Of a DNA stretch of 64,000 bases, positions 59,701 to 64,000 are shown piece by piece. The DNA comes from Pocillopora verrucosa (lineage: Eukaryota > Cnidaria > Anthozoa > Scleractinia > Pocilloporidae): the NCBI RefSeq assembly GCF_036669915.1, contig NC_089320.1, positions 7,410,440 to 7,474,439 on the forward strand, in the 5' to 3' direction. The translations under genes and the position numbers were made by a program. The notes beneath the pieces are model-generated. The model was not told the origin of the DNA, did no database searches, and saw nothing but the letters and a program-made list of their open reading frames with translations. Within the stretch, counting starts at the first letter, position 1. Each line of letters begins with the position of its first letter.

Positions 59701-62700
59701 TTGAAAAATGTAGTGAAATGTTGATTGTTTAATAATTTTTACTTAAATGCAGGTATTTTTACTTAAATGCAGGATCAGAATGGACAGAACTTGCAGGAAA
59801 ACAGAAGAATGTCTAGGGCCCCTCTTTTATCATTGCCAGCACATGTTGTGCGTGAAACCATGGCAAGCCATTGCCAGCAGGCATCAGCACCAGACAACCA
59901 CAGTGGTTCAGCATCCCAGATTGACACCATTCCCAGTTTATATTTAGATGACTCAAGGACCTTAAGCACTGGAACAAGGCCAGTGACCCCTGAAGGAGCA
60001 AATAAGCCTGTGGGCAGTATTACAGTTCATCAATTACATCTTTGGGATTCCTCACTACAAAATGAAAATCAAGATACTGGGTTCTTCTCAGAAGAAGGTA
60101 ACTCCCACCCCCAGATGACATCATTATCCACTGCTCCAGTGGACACACCTACCTCAGGGCATGAAGGTGTCCAGTACCAAATCAGTGCATCCAGTCTAAG
60201 TATACTTGAAGGTGGAAAAACTAAACATCAGATTCAGTCAATGTCAAGCCTCTCCAACGAGCAGCTTGATCACTTTGAAATAGTACTAGCCAGACCCAAC
60301 ACTCCTGAAGGAGCACAGCCTGATAGAAACTCCCCCTCACTAGTGACTGGACGTCATATCAACAGGCCAAACCAGACTGACCCAGTGGAAGTGGATGTTG
60401 TCCTAGAAAATGGTCAAGGAATTGATGGAGCTGTAGAGCATTATGATGCCATAGAAAATAATGGTCTCCTGGAAGAAACGAAACAGGTAACAATGTGCTG
60501 TTGTGCAACAGTTATTGTGCAAGAATTAAATAATTATCTGAAAAGAAGGAAAAGCCAATCAAACCATGTGGCTTCTGTCTGGGTCTCAGAAATCTACAGT
60601 TTGCAAGATTTATATGTTGATTGTTTTGTCTAGGGGTCAAAATTCAAGTTAGCTGGTATGAGATGTAAAATGAAATGCTCAATTAAAAGTCAGCTGATTG
60701 TCTTCTACCTGAACTGGATTCATTTGTGTAGAGATAACATATTTTTACAAGTAGTTGTAGAATTTTAGGCTGTGTGGGCCTTAAAACTCCTATCATTAAA
60801 CTGCTTTAATTAAACACAACAAAATCCTCAGGTTTGATTTAAGACTTGAAAGTGTCCTATTTACTCCAGAATTGTCTGGAACACTTGAGAATGAATCATA
60901 TATTAAACCATAATTTGTTATATTTTAGGTGCTTGAATGTATTTCTTAAACTAAGACTGTATCATCATGACTTTTTTTCAGAAATTAGAATCCTCAGAGA
61001 AAAGTGTCGTGTATTTAACAGAGGTAAGTTGTGTATGAATCAATAGAGGATTTTTAAATATTCAATAGAAATTTTAATTGAGTGAATGGTCCAACCTGTT
61101 TCAAAATTTTTTTCGATATTTGTACTGTTGCCAAAAGCCAAGAGAAAAAGATCTGCATAACATGCCTCAACCTTAATCTGTGTAATTATTAAAGCTTTAA
61201 ATAGTGGTGATGCCTTTTTCCCAAGTGTTTGGAAGAAGCTGCTCATGTCAAAGAGAAATAAAGGATTTCCTTATAGTGTTTGCACAATACCTTTTCTTTA
61301 GCTGTAGTTATTCCTAGCTTCATATTTACATAATACACAGTTTGCCACGAAATCTTTGTGTAGTGACACTTTCCCCTCTATTCTTTAATTTGTTTTATTT
61401 AATTTGTTATTGGTTGCCATATAAAGGTTTGAAAAATGTAGTGAAATGTTGATTGTTTAATAATTTTTACTTAAATGCAGGTATTTCTTCTACTTAATTA
61501 TAATATAAAGGCAGTCAATTGCATTCAAACTCTACAAACTTAGGGTATTGGATGATAGAAGAATTGAGAGCACATCATGGAATGGTCTTATTTTGAATTG
61601 CCTAACTTAATATTGTAATCATTTCATCAGAAATTAAGAGAAAAAGAGTCATGTTGCCAAACTCTCAGGGCAGATCTGTTCCAGTCAAGGCAAACTTTGA
61701 AGGTATGTCAAGAGTGAGGAGTTTAAGAGGCTAAAGGGAGCTATTCAAGGCAGTTTTAAGTGCTTTTTATGCTTAGACTCATTGTAATAGCCAGTTATTT
61801 GTTGATAACTCCAGATGGCCAGGAGGTGAAAGGTGTCTTCACTGGCTTGAAATGTCTCTGACCTTAAAATGATTTAGCAATGGTCATTTACAGTAGATCT
61901 GTATATTCTATTACATTATATCTATGCTACATTAACTAGTAGATGTGGGAGCAGTCAGTCTTTGAGTTTCATATTCATTATCACCACAAAACTGTGACTG
62001 CTGTGTATACTCTTTTAATTATGACTGGTTTGTTCTAGGAATCCAGGCAGCAGTGTGCCAATTTAAAGGTTTTCAGTGATCATTTGCAGGAAGAAAATCA
62101 AGAGGTAAGACAAAGCATCATACAATCAAGAAGAAAGACCACCTGTGTAGATCCTTAGCAGATCCTGACATTAACATTTGGCTCTCAGTTAAGGAACTTT
62201 CAATCATTTCTGAAAATCCTTTAGTGGATTTGTTTTTGAAAGTAGATGCTGTAATTACTGTTCCTTTTTGCTGAAAAATACTAAGGAACCAAAGTCACAG
62301 AAAAAAAAATGAGAATTATACCAATTATTGTCACTGCTTCAAAGAATCATCAATTAAGCTTCTATATAATGTTTCAGCTGGAAAAGAAACACTACATTAC
62401 TGCTTTAATCAGTGCTTGTTGTTGTTTAATCTACATTTAAGTAGGCTTATTTCTGAGTAAAATTTAGTTTATTTAGATAGGTATTCAGTCTTTATATTTA
62501 CTTAGTATTGCTTCTATTTACTTAAAATTAGTCCTCCCAAATGTAATATGAGACAGCTTTCTTAAAGGTATTTTTAAGTGGTTTAAGACTATTGATATTA
62601 ATAAGACTGATTGTCTAAAGTTAAGGTGAAGGTGAAGTTTGGCATCTTAAAAACTATTATTTCTTTTCTTTCAGCTGAGGAGAAGTTTGGAGGAACAGCA

Positions 62701-64000
62701 GCATTTGTCATATAGGATACTTGAGGTTTGGTTTGCACTTTGATTACTTCAGTATTGAGCTCTGAATATTATTCACTGATTTACAACATGTGAATCTAGC
62801 TGTGGACTTAATTATCACAGCACTTCTCAGGAATCAACATTTCTTGAAAGATTTCTAGTGAAATATTTGCCTATATTTGAGTGAGTGTTTTTTGTATGTT
62901 TGTTTGTTTGTCAGGTTGTCGATGTTGTTTTTGAACTCAGGCTAATTGCAGCTCAAGTTGTTCCAGGCAAAATAGTTTTTACTAGTAGCAACATGTACCT
63001 TCAATGCATAGTCTTGTTGCACAAGTAACCATTTAGCATTGAGAAGCAATTTCTCTCTTGACACATCATTTCTTTGTGGTTTTCTGTTTCCTTTTCCTCT
63101 TTGACTGTACTGAAGTGATATCACTTCAAAAAATAAAAACCATTAAAACTCTAGAAAATTAACCAAAATTTAATGTTTACACATATGATAATTGTTTCAG
63201 GACAATCGCAGGTTTGGGTTATTACAGGCTAGGCAAGCAGGTGATGTTGCTTTTGAAGGAAGCAGTGCAGCTGTAGGAGAGGGCAATGCATCAGATTGTA
63301 GCGTAAGTGCAATTTTTAACCATTTGATGATTTAAAAAGTCAAGGTTCTATAGTACATAAATGGTTGCATTTGGCATCAAAGTAGCTAGTGTTATAATAT
63401 CCAAGCTGCTTGGCCTTACCATACTTGATCTGTACTTCAAACTTTGGAATCTTACTGGTAATGATGCTGATATGGGACCATGTTGTTAAATAAGACCAAA
63501 AGTATCTTGGGCTTGAAGAGGCGAGGTTATGTATTCATAATGAACCTTGGTACTTAGCTTGATCTAGAGTTCTTTTACCAAATTTCTGGGTGCTGTAATG
63601 TAAAAGCTTTTTAAAAACGTCTGTGTATTCTTACTTTGGCTAAATTTAACAATTATTTTGTCTTTTTGAGCTGACTCTAGCTGCAGCATTTTCTGAATAA
63701 ATGAGTAAATATACCAACCTACATTTTACTTCTTAGGAATTTATAGTCCTTATAAATGAAATAAAATAAAATAATTATCAACTCCTCATTTCCAGATAGA
63801 TAATGTTGAAATATTTTTGTCTTTGAGCAGGAGGTTGAACCAGAAGCTGATGAGCAGCCAGGTCCATTTCCTTATCACCAAGAGTCAGGTAAATTTTCAG
63901 TTGTTATACTGAGGTGATTAAATGTCAAAAAGAGCTGGGTAAATGTTTTTAAACAATAAACTTAATTTCCAAGCTACTAGTTGTAATTATTCAGGGTAAT
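53770..64000 (+). CDS. Gene B: paralogue of gene A with a triplicated exon cassette, continues past window
   Basis: Exons: 53770-53779; 54464-54892; 55494 to 55682 or 55808 (two phase-1 donors possible); 56294-57030; 57526-57567; 58045-58758; 59254-59295; 59773-60486; 60982-61023; 61631-61702; 62039-62104; 62675-62725; 63201-63302; 63831-63888 (phase 1, open). About 1,090 codons lie within the window. Residues about 10-75 match the gene A N-domain (SLKEKLMVRIESHRDSMDIL, FLDTWRFIFVRL). A Ser/Pro-rich part follows with SLYLDDSRT and RPVTPEGA motifs. Three near-identical 252-residue blocks come from the duplicated exons (238 + 14 codons each). A coiled coil then aligns with gene A: ESRQQCANL against HSRQQCAQL. 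The frame stays open through all joins. The 3' end lies outside. Expression and the exact exon 3 donor need transcript data. Confidence 0.75.
55095..55304. mobile_element. TTAA-type MITE (family P, copy 5) in gene B intron 2
   Basis: Interior TATCCATACATTATCTCTCA, AGGTGATGAGAATATATACTC and TAATCTAACACCAAGTTCC, right end TTGGGAGTTGAAGG-TTAA. The left end is diverged. Confidence 0.65.
55883..56200. mobile_element. Inverted pair of tRNA-headed SINE-like units (foldback)
   Basis: The right unit (+) has GGCTTAGTGGTAGAGCATTA and GTCAGAGGTTTGATTTCTC; the left unit (-) has the matching TGGCTCAGTGG and GGTTCGATTAC boxes. The inner parts are also inverted: CCTGCATACTGCTAGGATCAG at 56008 against CTGATCCTAGCAGTATGCAGG at 56058. 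The whole forms a stem of about 130 bp with a 30-base loop. It lies between exon 3 and exon 4 of gene B. Confidence 0.75.
56317..61486 (+). repeat. Three tandem copies of a 1,728-bp unit inside gene B
   Basis: GATCAGAATGGACAGAACTT starts at 56317, 58045 and 59773, an exact spacing of 1,728. The copies differ at only a handful of bases I could spot, for example CTAGTTTAT against CCAGTTTAT, TTTGAAAGATT against TTTGCAAGATT, TAGGCTGTG against TAGTCTGTG, and AATTGAACAC against AATTAAACAC. Each contains a 714-nt exon, an intron, a 42-nt exon and most of the following intron. The third copy ends at about 61480-61486. Confidence 0.95.

Overview
The window is animal nuclear DNA, AT-rich, with short GT-AG exons, long introns, tRNA-derived SINE pieces, LINE and BEL/Pao remnants, and many small inverted-repeat transposons. 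A NACHT/LRR immune receptor gene, a full-length mitofusin gene and the abundance of MITE-like repeats fit a cnidarian, most likely an anthozoan such as a stony coral. That placement is inference; the species cannot be named from sequence alone. No operons, CRISPR arrays or functional rRNA/tRNA genes are present.

Layout. (1) 1-6000: a 34-bp-arm palindrome, a tRNA-like SINE relic, then an NLR-type gene (1935-5760, +). Its long intact ORF joins a four-helix connexin/innexin-like membrane domain to a NACHT NTPase; the ribonuclease-inhibitor-type LRR tail follows but is broken by several small indels. (2) 6000-16200: no convincing gene; MITEs, SINE pieces and one degenerate protein fragment. (3) 16242-28415 (-): a complete mitofusin gene whose 19 exons join in frame to about 771 codons. 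(4) 29300-30397 (-): an uncharacterised single-exon coiled-coil protein. (5) 31989-33038 (+): a single-exon type II membrane protein with a methyltransferase-like domain. (6) 36340-45500 (+) and 53770 to beyond 64000 (+): two tandem paralogues ('gene A' and 'gene B') of a family I do not recognise. Both have a 10-nt first coding exon, a helical N-terminal domain, a Ser/Pro-rich repeat region and a C-terminal coiled coil built from many short, mostly phase-0 exons. Between them lie a relic exon of the same family, a BEL/Pao gag remnant, a LINE remnant and a 20-bp minisatellite.

The most notable features are the channel-like/NACHT fusion at the left and, at the right, a near-identical triplication of a 1,728-bp two-exon cassette inside gene B. 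The triplication keeps the reading frame and adds three copies of a 252-residue block. The genes do not form one evident pathway. The NLR (innate sensing), mitofusin (outer mitochondrial membrane fusion) and the coiled-coil paralogues are probably just neighbours.
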